Shown: positions 1-10,377, counted from the stretch's first letter. The stretch: DNA of 64,000 nucleotides from Diadophis punctatus similis (GCA_023053685.1 JALIGW010000022.1:2363001-2427000); one strand, 5' to 3'. The notes: generated from the sequence alone by a model not told the origin. Program-made: numbers and translations.

Positions 1-139
1 GCGCAATTTGGGGGTGCAGATGGGGCGGGAGGGCCGCGAAACACGCATCTTACTGGAGACTGGCAGCTCCGGGTCATCTCTCAGCCATTGTGTGCAGGGA
101 AAAACTTTGCACAGTAAAGTCTTTACTGTGAGTGCTACA

Positions 140-336
140 AACCCAGCTTCTGTGCATATGCAGAAGAAAAAAACCACAGCTTCTGCATGTGCGCAGAAGC
201 AAAAAACAAGATGGCGACGCCTATGGCCAGTTTGGGGGCCTGTCCAGCTGCCCTTCGCTGCCAGTTCGGTGAGCAGGGGGAAATTCCTGCTATCGGTTCT
301 ATAGAACCGGTCCGAACCAGCAGGAACCCACCTCTG
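140..336. mobile_element. hAT-type short element, partial
   Basis: The 3' end (aacccacctctg) and the internal motifs (gcgcagaag, caagatggcg) match the better preserved copies at 23739, 39453 and 45320. The left end is not clear. Positions 1-139 show no recognisable gene. Confidence 0.5.
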
Positions 337-719
337 AATGATGGTGAACCTTTTGCTGTTGGCCTCTCCACAATTTGGAAAATGCCTATCTTGACTCTGT
401 TGGGTGTCATCATCTCCCCTGAATACGAGAGAAATGATTCTCTCTCTGCTCCTTCCATCTGGGCCACCCTGAACAGTGGCAATCTGAAAATGAAAGAGAT
501 AGATAGAGAAAGAAAGAAAGGGGGGGGGGTCGGAGAGAGAGACGATTAGGGTCAAGATTAAAATACTATTCTCTCCTATATCTTATAATGTATTTAAAAA
601 TATTATTTATATTTTAATTAAAAATCTACAATACAAGGTAATAAATGAAAAAAAGAAAAGAAAAATAGTATAGAAATTGCATGACTAAATAAATACATTA
701 ATTAAAAAAGAAGTGGAAA
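337..719. other. No gene seen; GA-rich then AT-rich DNA
   Basis: A short purine tract (about 487-545) is followed by AT-rich DNA. I see no exon. If copy A were exactly collinear with copy B, its signal-peptide exon would fall near 380, but no such ATG-hydrophobic-donor exon is present, so it is probably upstream of the window. Confidence 0.5.
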
Positions 720-890
720 AAACCCCAAAACATCGCAGAACACTGTTAATTCAGATTTGGTTTTTTAGCTTTAGCCCTTTCTGTTTTGATAAGAAATGTG
801 TGTTTCCTAATTAAAGGGAAACAGTAATTCATGTATATGGTATGTAAGTTGGCAGTGATAACATGGGTAGAGTAGGAAGATCCTGGTGTC
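720..890 (+). other. Microexon module remnant without its exon
   Basis: The sequence from the 'cactgttaattcagatttgg' region to 'gagtaggaagatcctgg' resembles the intron stretch just upstream of the third and eighth microexons (10204-10350 and 16400-16550). It breaks off before an acceptor and exon and runs into the module of exon A1. It is best read as a recombined or deleted repeat unit. Confidence 0.55.
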
Positions 891-1161
891 CTGAATCCTC
901 AGGTTTCTTTATGCGTATTGTGGTTGTGTGAGTGTGGAAGAATATTGAAAAGAGAAAGGAAAGATAAAAAGGACTCCGAACGTTTATTAATTCATGTTTG
1001 GGTTTTTTGGCCCTGTCACTCCCTCTTCTAGTAAGAAATATGTGTTTCCTACATGGAGAATGCAGCCAGTTATATGCGTGTTATCTACTGATGGAACAGT
1101 TGGAGAAGTCATATATGTTATCATGTGAATATCAGACTGATACCCTTTATTTTCTTTATAG

Positions 1162-1194
1162 GAAAATGGCAGTGAAATGATGAAAAAAGTTATG
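1162..1194 (+). CDS. Microexon A1 (33 nt)
   Basis: Codes for ENGSEMMKKVM, phase 0-0, between 'tttatag' and 'gtaagt'. The copy B partner at 44400 differs in two codons, both amino-acid changing. The intron upstream (from about 900) is clearly homologous to 44160-44399. Confidence 0.85.
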
Positions 1195-1579
1195 GTAAGT
1201 AATTCATTGTTTATCTTGGGCTCTTTTATGAACTCAAAATCTTTCTCAGGGTTATTTTGTTAGCTACTTAGTGTTATGGAGCTCATGGAACGCACATATC
1301 CTGGCTGCTAATTCATTTCTGTGGTTTGCATAATACAATAAATGCTAAAATGAGGAAATAACCTGTTCTCACCCAACTCAGTAAAGCACAAAATAATGTA
1401 TAAAAATCTAACTCGGATTACTACAGACCAAATTTGGGGTGCTGTGCCAGTGCAGCTGTTAGGGTTTTTATTGATGTGGTTAGATAACTACGGTAGCATG
1501 AATCTAGGTTCACATATGAAATGAAGATATAGTGGATAATCCAGAACAGCTATAGCCTCAAGAGATATGCATATTAAAG

Positions 1580-1771
1580 CAGCAGTCCCCAACCTTTGTG
1601 ACTTGGTGGCCCAGCTGGACGGGGGGAGAGATGGCAACTGGGCTGCAGGCCGGAATGCATGTACGCGAGGGCCTGCCAGTCTGCTGCTCATGGAAGTTGA
1701 GCTGCGCACATGCAATTCTGAATAGGCCATAGCCCAGTAGTGGGCTGCAGCCCAAGGGTTGGGAATTCCTG
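1580..1771. mobile_element. hAT-type short element with 8-bp TSD
   Basis: The ends carry inverted versions of 'cagtccccaacc' and 'gggttgggaattcctg'. The element is flanked by a perfect 8-bp duplication, tattaaag (1572-1579 and 1772-1779). It lies in the intron before exon A2. Confidence 0.75.
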
Positions 1772-1909
1772 TATTAAAGGACTGACCCGTTCCTATCTGA
1801 AGGAGGACGGAATTCATTTTTATTATATTTGAAATAGCAGACATAACATGGTTGGAGAAGATATGTTGTCATGTGAGAATAGAGTTGATACCCTTTGTTT
1901 CCACTGCAG

Positions 1910-1945
1910 AATGCAATTGGTGAGCAAGGTCAAGAACAAATAATG
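1910..1945 (+). CDS. Microexon A2 (36 nt)
   Basis: Codes for NAIGEQGQEQIM, phase 0-0, acceptor 'cactgcag', donor 'gtaagtag'. The partner B2 at 45046 has four changed codons, all replacements. Confidence 0.85.
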
Positions 1946-2342
1946 GTAAGTAGTTCTTTGACCATATTCTCCCTTTTTCATGTTAAATATCTTCCTTGCA
2001 TACGATCAAACAGCCCATTTCCAATTCAACCCCACCAAAATTTAGCTGATATATATGAAGTATTGAGCTATACCAAGGACATATTTAGGAGGATAGTTAC
2101 AGTATCTTGTTTTATGATAAATGCTACGATACAAACTCTTAAAAAAAAATAACACTTCCACCCATCACCAACATTTGGGTAGTGACTGGGTTTGTGGGGA
2201 GTACTTGAATAAGGGTTTTTTTAGGACTCAGGATGGCTAAAATCTTTTTTGAACATTTTTCAGACCAGATAATGTTCTGAATTTGAGCTGACATTCTTGT
2301 AGCAGTTGGAAAAAAGAATTGGGATGCTGTTGTGGGATTTTC

Positions 2343-3105
2343 AGAATAACAGAGTTGGAAGCAACCTTAGAGGTCTTCTAGTCCAATCTTCTGCTCAAGC
2401 AGGAGACCCTATACCATTCTGGGCAAATGGCTGACCAATCTCTTCTCTAAAACTTCCAGTCATAGAGTACCACAATGTTACAAAATTTCTACATAATTCT
2501 AGGTTGGAGCTCTCATTGATAGGCTTCCATCCATTACTTTTTGTCCTGCCCTCAGATGCTTTGGAGAATAAGTTATCCTCCTCTTCTCTGTGACAGCCTC
2601 TCAAATACTGAAAGACTGTTATGTCACTCCTAATCCTTCTCTTTGTTAAACTAGACATACCCAGTTCCTGTAACCATTCAGCATGTGCTTTAGCCTCAGG
2701 TTCACTAATCATATTTGTTGTTTTCCTTTGGACTCTTTCAAGATATTTTTTGTATCAAAACTGGACCCAAAATTCCAAGTGTGGTCTTACCAGTTCAGTA
2801 TAAAGTGTACTAACTCTTCACTTGATCTTGAGGCTATCCCTCTGTTGATACAGCCTAGGATTGCATTCGCTTTTTTGGAAGCTACAGCACATTGCTGGCT
2901 CATACATAAGTGGTTGTCCACTAGGACTCCTATATCCCTCAGATTGTAACAGCTGTGGAGCCAGGTACCATCTATTCTACCTGTGCAATTTATTTTTCTA
3001 AGTGTTAAACCTTATTTTTCTCACCACTGAATTGCATTTTGTTGGATAGGGTCCAGTTTCCAAGTCTGTCAAGATCCTTCTATATCTTGAGCCTATCTTC
3101 TAAAG
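2343..3105 (-). mobile_element. CR1 LINE 3' fragment
   Basis: On the minus strand a broken reading frame shows the CR1 reverse transcriptase C-terminus (FQYLRGCH, EEDNLFSKASEGRTKSNGW). The CR1 3' end (ggaagcaaccttagaggtct side) sits at the left. Multiple frame breaks show that it is old. Confidence 0.8.
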
Positions 3106-3187
3106 CAGGGGTCCCCAGCCCCCGGGGTTTTGGATCAGTATCTGTCTGTGACCTGTTAGGAACCGGGCCATGCAAGTGAGCGAAGAT
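3106..3187. mobile_element. hAT-like element end fragment
   Basis: It begins 'caggggtccccagccccc' and continues with the 'gttaggaaccgggcc' block seen at the ends of old vertebrate hAT elements. Only one end is present. Confidence 0.45.
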
Positions 3188-3231
3188 TCATCTTTGCATA
3201 CATGGGATATAGGTAGTACGTGAAACCATTC

Positions 3232-3233
<2 letters not shown>

Positions 3234-3290
<57 letters not shown>

Positions 3291-3298
3291 CACACACC
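3234..3298. repeat. (CA)n microsatellite
   Basis: About 30 CA units with one G interruption. It marks the truncated 3' side of the Copia fragment to its right. Confidence 0.95.
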
Positions 3299-3299
3299 T

Positions 3300-4385
3300 A
3301 CCTGTGCAAAAATTGTTTTGCACGAAACTGAATCAGAAAGGTGTTTGATTTGTGTGAATGTATCTGGAGGAAGTGTAACATAACAAATCAAAGGCAAGGG
3401 TGTTTCTGCCAGTTGCCACGAATACCTCTGTGAAGGAATACCTTTTGTGGCCCTCTTGGAACGTCTCGGAACAGTTGTCCAGTCTTCTTCCATTTCGTCC
3501 TCGTCTTCATCATTGTCGCTAGCGTCAGCATCCGCGGCTTGTGAAGATGGAACATCAGGTTGGGAAGAACTGGTGGTTGGAACATCTGCCTGTGAATCTT
3601 GGTCATCAGGCTGGGCATCATCAGCAACATCATCTCTAGGAAAATACACTCCATGATCATTTGAATGAATCCTTGACCAGTCAGCATCTTCCTCAAAATT
3701 GGCGGATTGGGATATCACTATTACATGATTAGAGTCAATAAATTTGCTCCATTTTTAATTATCATCAATACCCATAAATCTCAGCCTTTTTGCTGTTGGA
3801 CCTCCTTTCCTGCTTTGAGCTTTGAGCTTTGAGCTAAGGGAATGTTCAAAATATGGAGATTCTTGAGGTCGGGTTTGTGACCATACAACATGAAGAAAGG
3901 AGTCTGATTTATTACACTACTCCATGTGCGGTTGACAATGTAATTTGCATATTTAATAGCTTCACCCCAGTATGGATTGCTGAGATTGGCATTTTCTAAG
4001 AGACAACGCATCATGGTTTGCAGAACTCCTTGTCTTCTTTCTGCAACTCCGTTCTGAGCCGGTGTGTAAGGGGCTGAGGTCTGATGAAGAATTCCATTCT
4101 TACGCATCCAGTCCTGGAAACGCTGAGACATGAATTCAGCACCCCGATCACTCTGAATTCTGGTGATGCTCACTCCGTGTTGGTTATAAACAAGAGCGAC
4201 AAAGTCTTTAAAGATCTGAAAAGTGTCTGATTTTTCTTTCATAAGATATACATATCCATATCTAGAAAAATTATCAACAATTATTAGGAAATATTTCCTG
4301 CCACCAAGTGTTGGCTGTTTGAATGGACCTACTATGTCAGTATGTACCAAATCAAAAATGCATGTTGACAGGCGTGTAGCGTGTT
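3300..4385 (-). mobile_element. Ty1/Copia retrotransposon, pol fragment
   Basis: The frame at 3781-4350 on the minus strand is a Copia integrase core: an N-terminal HTDIVGPF motif with the first catalytic Asp, SDRGAEF with the second, and NGVAERR with the Glu. The following stretch (3718-3300) is acidic and ends with RRSKRATKGIPSQRY, the linker that precedes the reverse transcriptase in Copia polyproteins. A frame break separates the two parts, and the RT itself is missing. Copia elements are scarce in amniotes. The element is dead. Confidence 0.85.
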
Positions 4386-4391
4386 TTGGAA

Positions 4392-4485
4392 TGGCCTTCC
4401 TTCCTTCCTTCCTTCCTCCCCCTCCCTTCCTCCCTCCCTCCCTCCCTCCCTCCCTCCCTCCCTCTCTCTCTCTCTCTCTCTCTCA
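4392..4485. repeat. Compound (CCTT)n (CCCT)n (CT)n tract
   Basis: A pyrimidine microsatellite lies inside the Copia element, between the integrase part and a gag-like part. It probably marks the internal deletion. Confidence 0.9.
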
Positions 4486-4487
4486 AC

Positions 4488-4783
4488 TGCTCTGCCATTA
4501 ATGAACCTTTTGGACTGGCACCGAATCTTTCATATTCCTGGGCCCCTGTAATGCATTCCTCTGTAATCAACTGGGTGCTTGGAGAAACATTCATCACTGA
4601 CCTCAATATTTCTTCTCTGGGTCAGGCTTCTCCCACGGCACCGTCCTCCAATCTGCTTGCAGATGGTGATGGAAGAATTGAAAATCTGCTCAGAAGTCTT
4701 CTTTTGGCCTCCTCAGAGACACGAGATATTTCCTCAAAAGAGAGTGCCCTGGCTTTTATCTTTTTTCCTTTCTTTTTCGGCAT
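4488..4783 (-). pseudogene. Copia gag-like N-terminus, broken
   Basis: Reading leftwards from the minus-strand ATG at 4783 gives a basic start (MPKKKGKKIKARA) and about 100 codons in one frame with a single TGA. It lies between a possible tRNA-primer site and the integrase fragment, where gag is expected. Assignment to gag rests on position only. Confidence 0.45.
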
Positions 4784-4890
4784 ATTGGCAGCAATTAATT
4801 AGCGTACATCAGTAGCTAATAAATCAGCCTCTAATAATAGCCTATACACTTGTCAGTTTGAGTAACTGACAGGAGAAAACATTTGAACCA

Positions 4891-4906
4891 GCCACAGCTA
4901 CCATAT
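4891..4906 (-). other. Possible primer binding site (initiator Met tRNA)
   Basis: The minus strand reads TGGTAGCTGTGGCTGG, close to the complement of the 3' end of vertebrate initiator tRNA-Met, which Copia elements use as primer. It directly follows a sequence ending in ..CCAACATA, as an LTR end would. To the right, 4912 to about 5330 is probably LTR, but its outer end is not found. Confidence 0.4.
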
Positions 4907-5459
4907 GTTGGAACGTAAAAAAGTTCCGCTGCCCCCCCTTCTGGAGAGGCTGTAAATTAGAGGTGAATGAACCGTGTTTCCCCATGGCGTATACTCATAA
5001 AGAAAATAAAACCGAATTATAAAGTCTAATAAACACTTTTATTATAAAAATACAAAAAATATTGATTACATCCTACCGGTAGAAATGTGTCCAGCCGGAC
5101 AAAGGAAAACAAGTAAAAGAACAATGGAAGAATAATGACATGCGCAGTAAATCAAGGATCACGAGATAGTAAATCACAAGACACTTTGAGATAAGGATTC
5201 TCTGACTACCGTAGTATTCAGAGTGGAGGCTCAGCTGACAAATACAAGAACGCAGTGACAGTCTGTTTGAGCCGACCTCTGCATTTTTCACAGTGACCGT
5301 GTTATCCTTAGACTGGACCCAGCTTTTATCCCAAAAGTCAATATGTGGTTCCATAGGGCTCAGGAGGTTTTGCCAACTTTTGCCCATGACCAGTCCACCC
5401 TTCTGAGAAGATGGCACACTCTCGATGTCTGTAGAGCGCTTTGTATCTACATTGACTGG

Positions 5460-6045
5460 TCAGCCTGATTCCAGAGGTTGGAGGCTCTTTTCCTTTCATT
5501 TCTTCCATCATCCTTGGGGCATAAGGTATCATCGACTACGGTGGGCCGCTGGATTAGGTCGATGATTGCTAAAGCCTACGAGCTCCGGATCAGATTACAG
5601 CTCACTCCACGCACAGCGCTGCTACTTTGGCAGCATGGGCGACTGAAGCCTCTCTGGAGGAGGTCTGCTGGGCGGCCACCTGGTCGTCCCCTTCTCCATT
5701 CGTACGGCACTACAAAGTGGACATTTAAGAGCCGAGGTGGCGCAGCGGTTTGAGGCAGGTACTGCAGGCCACTTTAGCTGACACTGATCCGCAGGTCAGC
5801 AGTTCAAATCTCACCGGCTCAAGGTTGACTCAGCCTTCCATCCTTCCGAGGTAGGTAAAATGAGGACCCAGATTGTTGGGGGCAATATAAATATACATTG
5901 CTTACAGGTGTAAACCGCTTAGAGAGTGCTTGCACTGTGAGGCGGTATATAAATCTCACAAAATAAATAAATAATAAATAAATTTACGCCTCAGCGGAGC
6001 CGTCCTTCAGTAGGAGGGTGTTGCAGCAGGTGGTCAGAGACTAGA
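5460..6045 (+). pseudogene. DIRS-type tyrosine recombinase C-terminus, split by a SINE
   Basis: The frame EASLEEVCWAATWSSP then FVRHYKVD runs to 5724, is interrupted by a SINE, and resumes at 5986 as ASAEPSFSRRVLQQVV before a stop. This matches the C-terminal end of DIRS1-like tyrosine recombinases, including the HY motif with the likely catalytic Tyr. The upstream part (TTVGRWIRSMIAKAYELR) belongs to the same frame. The inverted 60-bp blocks at 6136-6195 and 6366-6435 fit the terminal and internal complementary repeats of DIRS elements. Confidence 0.65.
5731..5985 (+). mobile_element. tRNA-derived SINE (Sauria-type)
   Basis: A tRNA-like head (A box in 'gtggcgcagcggttt', B box near 'gttcaaatctcac') is followed by a tail 'aaccgcttagagagtgcttg' and (AAAT)n. 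It interrupts the DIRS recombinase; 'attta' occurs on both sides. A second + strand copy is at 12273. Confidence 0.8.
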
Positions 6046-6135
6046 GACTCAGCAGCCAGTCTGAGCCCACCTGGATGGACAGCCAGCTTTGGTATGTCCC
6101 ATTCCTGGATGCTATATCCACCACTATGGAGAAGG

Positions 6136-6435
6136 GGTGTTGGTCTTACCTGATACGCTCCTTCTTGGAGTGGTGGATATAGCATCCAGCCCCACCCTAT
6201 TTCTATTGGACTATTGACTGTCTGCTTGCGAACTTCATGGAGGATTGGTGGTTCATTGATTATGGCACATGAGAGTTTGTCCCTTCGTCAAAAAGCTGCC
6301 TAGGATAGCAACAAGGGAGGGACCTAAACAACTTTTATAGACTCAGTCCAATCAGAGAGTAGACAGAGTTAACCCATTCCTGGATGCTATATCCACCACC
6401 CCGAGAAGGAGCGTATCAGGTAAGACCAACGCCCC
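6136..6435. repeat. Inverted repeat of the DIRS 3' region
   Basis: The block with 'ggatgctatatccaccac' and 'gagcgtatcaggtaagacc' occurs in opposite orientations at 6136-6195 and 6366-6435. This is expected of DIRS inverted terminal repeats. Confidence 0.6.
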
Positions 6436-7155
6436 TTCCCCACCAGCATGGTGATGTCTGCAAAAAAATTTAAAACATTTTTTTTTATTTTGTTCAAAAT
6501 ATTAAAATACAACCTCCAAAAAAGGAGAAAAATACAAAAGCAAAACAAAGCTAAATAATACTACACCAAAATAGTGCATAAACAAAACAGATATATACAT
6601 AAATTGTGTGTCGTCCCCCAGTTGAATACTGATAAATATATTTCAAAGATAATTCCTCCCCCCTTGCAAAGCAGGCACATAATTTATAAATTTCTACAAT
6701 ACTATTTACCCAATGAACGTAGCCTGAAATCTACCTAGTATATGAAAACATAAAACCAACAGCTAAATTAAACTTCTAAGCCTTTTTTTTTTTCTATTTG
6801 TTGTATTTCACTCACAGAAAATCCACAGTGGCTTCTGGTCTACCATACGTGACAACAATCATATTTGTCTGTCCAGGATCAAATATCCTAGATTGATTCT
6901 TTATAATAAGGCTTTCCCTTAAAATATTAAATGAGACATTTTTTAACAATTGGATTTTATTCCCCCAAATCACTTGTCTCTGTTGTGTGTATCTCACATA
7001 GGTGGAAATGCAAATCTGCATATTTAATAGCGAGTATATTTCACATTTGGAGGAGGATGAGGCAGAGAGGGTAGAAGCGAGGGAGCCTAGGTGAAGGAGA
7101 ATAAAAAGCTAACATTCCATCATAAGCATGTAGTATGTGAATAGATGAACAGTAC
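6436..7155. other. No gene seen; AT-rich intron DNA
   Basis: A poly-T-rich start (6470-6490) could be the reversed tail of a minus-strand retroposon. From about 7040 the sequence resembles introns of other array modules (gaggaggatgaggcagag; compare 15490, 45510 and 52440). No exon is seen. Confidence 0.5.
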
Positions 7156-7432
7156 AACTAAAGTGAATTTACACTTTAGAAACGCTGCTACAACGAATTA
7201 GGCAAAACCCAAGTATCGAAGGACTTAGAATCAGAGGGCAAGAGTATAAACTGCAAGCTTTTGCAGATGATATGGTCTTTAATATGGAAAATCCGATTGA
7301 GGTAGGACCAAAATTAATAGAGGAAATTAACAAATTTGGGAAAGTAGCAGGCCTAAAAATTAATAAAAATAAAACCAAAATAATAACGAAGAATTTACCA
7401 AATAAACAAATCCAGAAACTGGAAGAGAAACC

Positions 7433-7752
7433 GGCTGCTGCGGCTGCTGCTCTCTTGCTCGCCGCCGCCGCTACTGCTGGGAGCCGATGAATTATTGATG
7501 GCAGCAAGTTCGAGGCAAAAGAGGGGCTTAGCTTAGTCGGGAGGATCTCTGTGCGCCAGCCGTGCCAAAGGGCGACTGGCAAGAGGTGGCTTTAAAACGC
7601 AGGAGTCAACACCCGTTATTACAAAGAAGCACAGAGATCCTCCCGACTAAGCTAAGCCCATCTTTTGCCTCGAACTTGCTGCCATCAATAATTCATCGGC
7701 TCCCAGCAGTAGCGGCGGCGGCGAGCAAGAGAGCAGCAGCCGCAGCAGCCGC
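7433..7752. repeat. Long hairpin 1
   Basis: About 122-bp arms at 7433-7554 and 7629-7752 are near-perfect reverse complements around a 74-bp spacer. They include GCC and GCT runs. Confidence 0.85.
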
Positions 7753-7799
7753 TTCAATAAGAGAGAGCAGGAGGAAGCAGGGCGGGGAGGAAAAAGCTG

Positions 7800-8400
7800 G
7801 TGCGTGAGCCGTTCTTGCCGGCTGCCTGCAGAGAGGAAGCAGCGGTGACAGCGGCGGCCGCTGTGCCGATAGCAGCCAGAGCAACGGCGGCACCGGTGGC
7901 GGCGCATTCGGGAATCTCCCTTCTCGCCACTGCCATCCCCAGCATTATGTTCCCGCAACACGTGGCGGCCGCCTCCCCGGCAAGGGCCGATGACGGCGAG
8001 GAGGACACGGGAGGAGGAGGACAGAAGGGAGGCGGAGGAGGCGAGGCAGGGAGGAGGAGGCGCAGGCAGCGGAGGAGACGCGGAGGATGAAGTGGAGTGT
8101 CCGTGGAGCCTGCGCCGCGCTCTCCAGCTACCTCCTGCTTGCCTGCGCGCTGAGCGCCGCCCCGGTGGGTCTCAAGTGCTTTTCGCTGGGCTCCGAACTC
8201 AAGGGGGAGCCGTTCCGCCTGGGCACAGCAGCCGGCGCTTTCTACTCGGGGCTCCTGCTGACCCGCTCTTGGGCTCCGCGCTCTTCTGCTGCCCCTTCTG
8301 CCGCCACCTCGGTCGCTCGCTCGCCGCCCCGCCCCATCCTTCGCCCCAAAGCTCCAAACTCCGCAGAACCGCAAAACGCACCACTTACTGGAGTTTGACA
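7800..8400 (+). other. CpG-rich block with a possible captured first exon
   Basis: This stretch is rich in CpG and GGA/GCC repeats, like a vertebrate promoter island. At 8087 an ATG in good context (ggaggATGa) opens MKWSVRGACAALSSYLLL followed by ACALSAAP, a typical signal peptide, and a GT follows directly (ccgGTGGGT at 8162). This looks like exon 1 of a secreted protein carried into the insertion. I cannot name the source gene and there is no sign of further exons. Confidence 0.4.
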
Positions 8401-8415
8401 GCTCTGGGGTTTCCC

Positions 8416-8511
8416 TCCACGGCAGCCCATTCTGAAAGAGAACGCCTCGCGAGGCTTTCAAAGTTCTCCAACTCGTGAGGCGTTCTCTTTCAGAATGGGC
8501 TGCCGTGGAGA
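8416..8511. repeat. Hairpin 2
   Basis: Arms at 8416-8452 and 8474-8511 (ggcagcccattctgaaagag and its complement) surround a 21-bp loop. Confidence 0.85.
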
Positions 8512-8565
8512 GAAGATCGAAGAACGCGATCGAGGTAGGAGGGTGTCCCTTCAAAATGCTTCAAA

Positions 8566-8695
8566 GTCCATCGAAGCATTTTAAAGGGATCCGTTTTGCC
8601 TGCCATGAAGGGAACCAATGCTTGCCTCCTTTTCTTCGGGGAACATTGGTTCCCTTCATGGCAGGCAAAACGGATCCCTTTAAAATGCTTTGAAG
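8566..8695. repeat. Hairpin 3
   Basis: Arms of about 48-53 bp at 8566-8613 and 8643-8695 contain gggatccgttttgcctgcc and its complement. Confidence 0.85.
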
Positions 8696-8767
8696 GACTT
8701 TGACCACCGGGCGGGGGATGGGGCGGGGCGCGACGTGAGTGAGGAAGGCGGTGACAGGGAAGCCGCA

Positions 8768-9113
8768 AACTTCCAGACGCTGGTAAAGTGAGCGCCTCGC
8801 AGCCCGGCCCTCCCCTGCATTCCCCCCCAAATTGATTATCTTACCAGCGTCTGGAAGTTCGTGGCTTCTCTTTTCAGCAGGTCTTTGCAGGGAAACTCCT
8901 TCAATGTAAAGGAGAAGTTCTCGCGAGTGCGAAAAGTTGTTAATTGGTTGCACTCGCGAGAACTTCTCCTTTACATTGAAGGAGTTTCCCTGCAAAGACC
9001 TGCTGAAAAGAGAAGCCACGAACTTCCAGACGCTGGTAAGATAATCAATTTGGGGGGGAATGCAGGGGAGGGCCGGGCTGCGAGGCGCTCACTTTACCAG
9101 CGTCTGGAAGTTC
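8768..9113. repeat. Long hairpin 4
   Basis: Two 163-bp arms (8768-8930 and 8951-9113) are near-perfect reverse complements around a 20-bp loop. The motif cttccagacgctgg occurs four times, so the arms themselves contain smaller inverted copies. Confidence 0.9.
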
Positions 9114-9239
9114 ACGGCTTCTCTTTTCAGCAGGTCTTTGCAGGGAAACTTCTTGAGAGATCTCTCTCTCTCTCTTTCGGGGCCAAAAGAGTGCCGCCGC
9201 AAAAAGAGCGGCTCCCGGCATGTCCCCCCCCTTTCCCCT

Positions 9240-9352
9240 GGAAGTAGTGGGGGGGGCTTATTTTCGGGGGGGGGGCTTATTTAAAGGCATATCCCGAAAA
9301 AGCCCTGTGGGGCTTAGTTTCGGGACATGTCTTATTTTCGGGGAAACACGGT
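9240..9352. mobile_element. End of a short DNA element (ttttcggggaaacacggt)
   Basis: The G-rich block with three 'cttattttcggg' type motifs ends in ggggaaacacggt, a terminus that begins again, inverted, at 4972 (ccgtgtttcccc). It joins the hairpin region to the L1 3' part. Confidence 0.4.
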
Positions 9353-10377
9353 ACTATCACATGTGGTGGACGTGTCCCAAAATTAAAAATTTCTGGCAAA
9401 CTATACATAACTGGATTCAAGAAATAACTAAATTAAAAATAAATTTACACCGGAAACTTTTTTGCTAGGGATGTTGGATCAAGAAATAGAGAAGAAGTAC
9501 TGGTATATCATAACTCACACATTAACGGCAGCAAGAATAGTATTAGCGCAGCATTGGAAACAGGGTGACGTACCAACAGAAAACATAACAATAAGAAAAA
9601 TCTTAGAATGTGCAGAATTGGACAGATTAACACTAGAATTGAAACAGAAGGAAAACTCAGAATACTTTGAAACTTGGAATCTCTTCTATAACTGGCTAGA
9701 AAAAAGAAATGGAACAAAAGAAATATAGAAATACTTAGATAGATAGATAAGTCACAACTGAGAACTTATTAACTGATAGAATAATAAATATAAGTATTAT
9801 AAATATAATTATATATGTATTAATCTACTAAAACCTATGACCAAGACGCTTACTGTAAAAGTTTATATGTATATATGTACATGTAAGTACATATGGTGTT
9901 GTCTTCGATGTATGTTTGTCTTTTTTAATGTTTATATATTAAATAAAAATTATTTTTTTAAAAAAAAAAACTAAAGTGAATTTAGATTCCTGTATGAAAT
10001 GTGGACATGTAGAGCAATGTTCTCAAACGAGGGCTGTCCCCCAAGTGCCATGTCCGGTAAAGCTTCTATTTTCTAAGCAATCGTCTTATATGCTGACGAA
10101 TAGGATACAACCACTATTCCTCAGGTTTTTCAATGCATATTTTACTTCCATGCATATGAAAGAACATTGAAAAGAGAAAAGGAAAAAGAAGCCTCTGAAC
10201 ACTGTTAATCCAAATGTGTTTTTTTAGACTAAGCAGTCTCTGTTGTGATAAAAATTTGTCATTCCTTAGTGGAGCAATTCATTTAATGATATCTAAGATG
10301 GTAATGACGGTATGGATAGAGAGGTCCTGGGTGTCTTCATGGCAGAATACAATTTGATGTGCTTGTTTCCCTTTTAG

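Larger units (their letters stand above)
7172..9968 (+). mobile_element. Chimeric L1 insertion with a 16-bp TSD
   Basis: Left and right copies of aactaaagtgaattta (7156-7171 and 9969-9984) flank the segment, which ends in poly(A). Its left part (about 7190-7430) codes for the L1 RT motif with FADDMVF, and its right part (9355-9730) for the L1 C-terminus (MWWTCPKIKNFW, LERLTLELKQ-like). The middle 1.9 kb is foreign, GC-rich DNA with large hairpins. The homologous intron of copy B (aactaatgtgaatcta at 45619) lacks the insertion. Confidence 0.75.

Noticed and set aside
3188..3718. Open frame of about 176 codons on the minus strand
   Set aside because: Its 3' part is the translated (CA)n repeat; only the Copia linker part (before about 3320) is meaningful.
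4386..4802. Open frame of 138 codons on the + strand
   Set aside because: Starts in the pyrimidine microsatellite and is the antisense of the gag-like Copia part.
7754..8554. Long open frame of 266 codons on the minus strand in GC-rich DNA
   Set aside because: Low-complexity Pro/Ser/Arg/Ala composition from the CpG-rich block; no domain, and it runs through repeat and hairpin DNA.
8561..9247. Overlapping open frames on both strands with nearly the same peptide
   Set aside because: They arise because hairpin 4 is a palindrome, so both strands read the same codons; no evidence for a gene.
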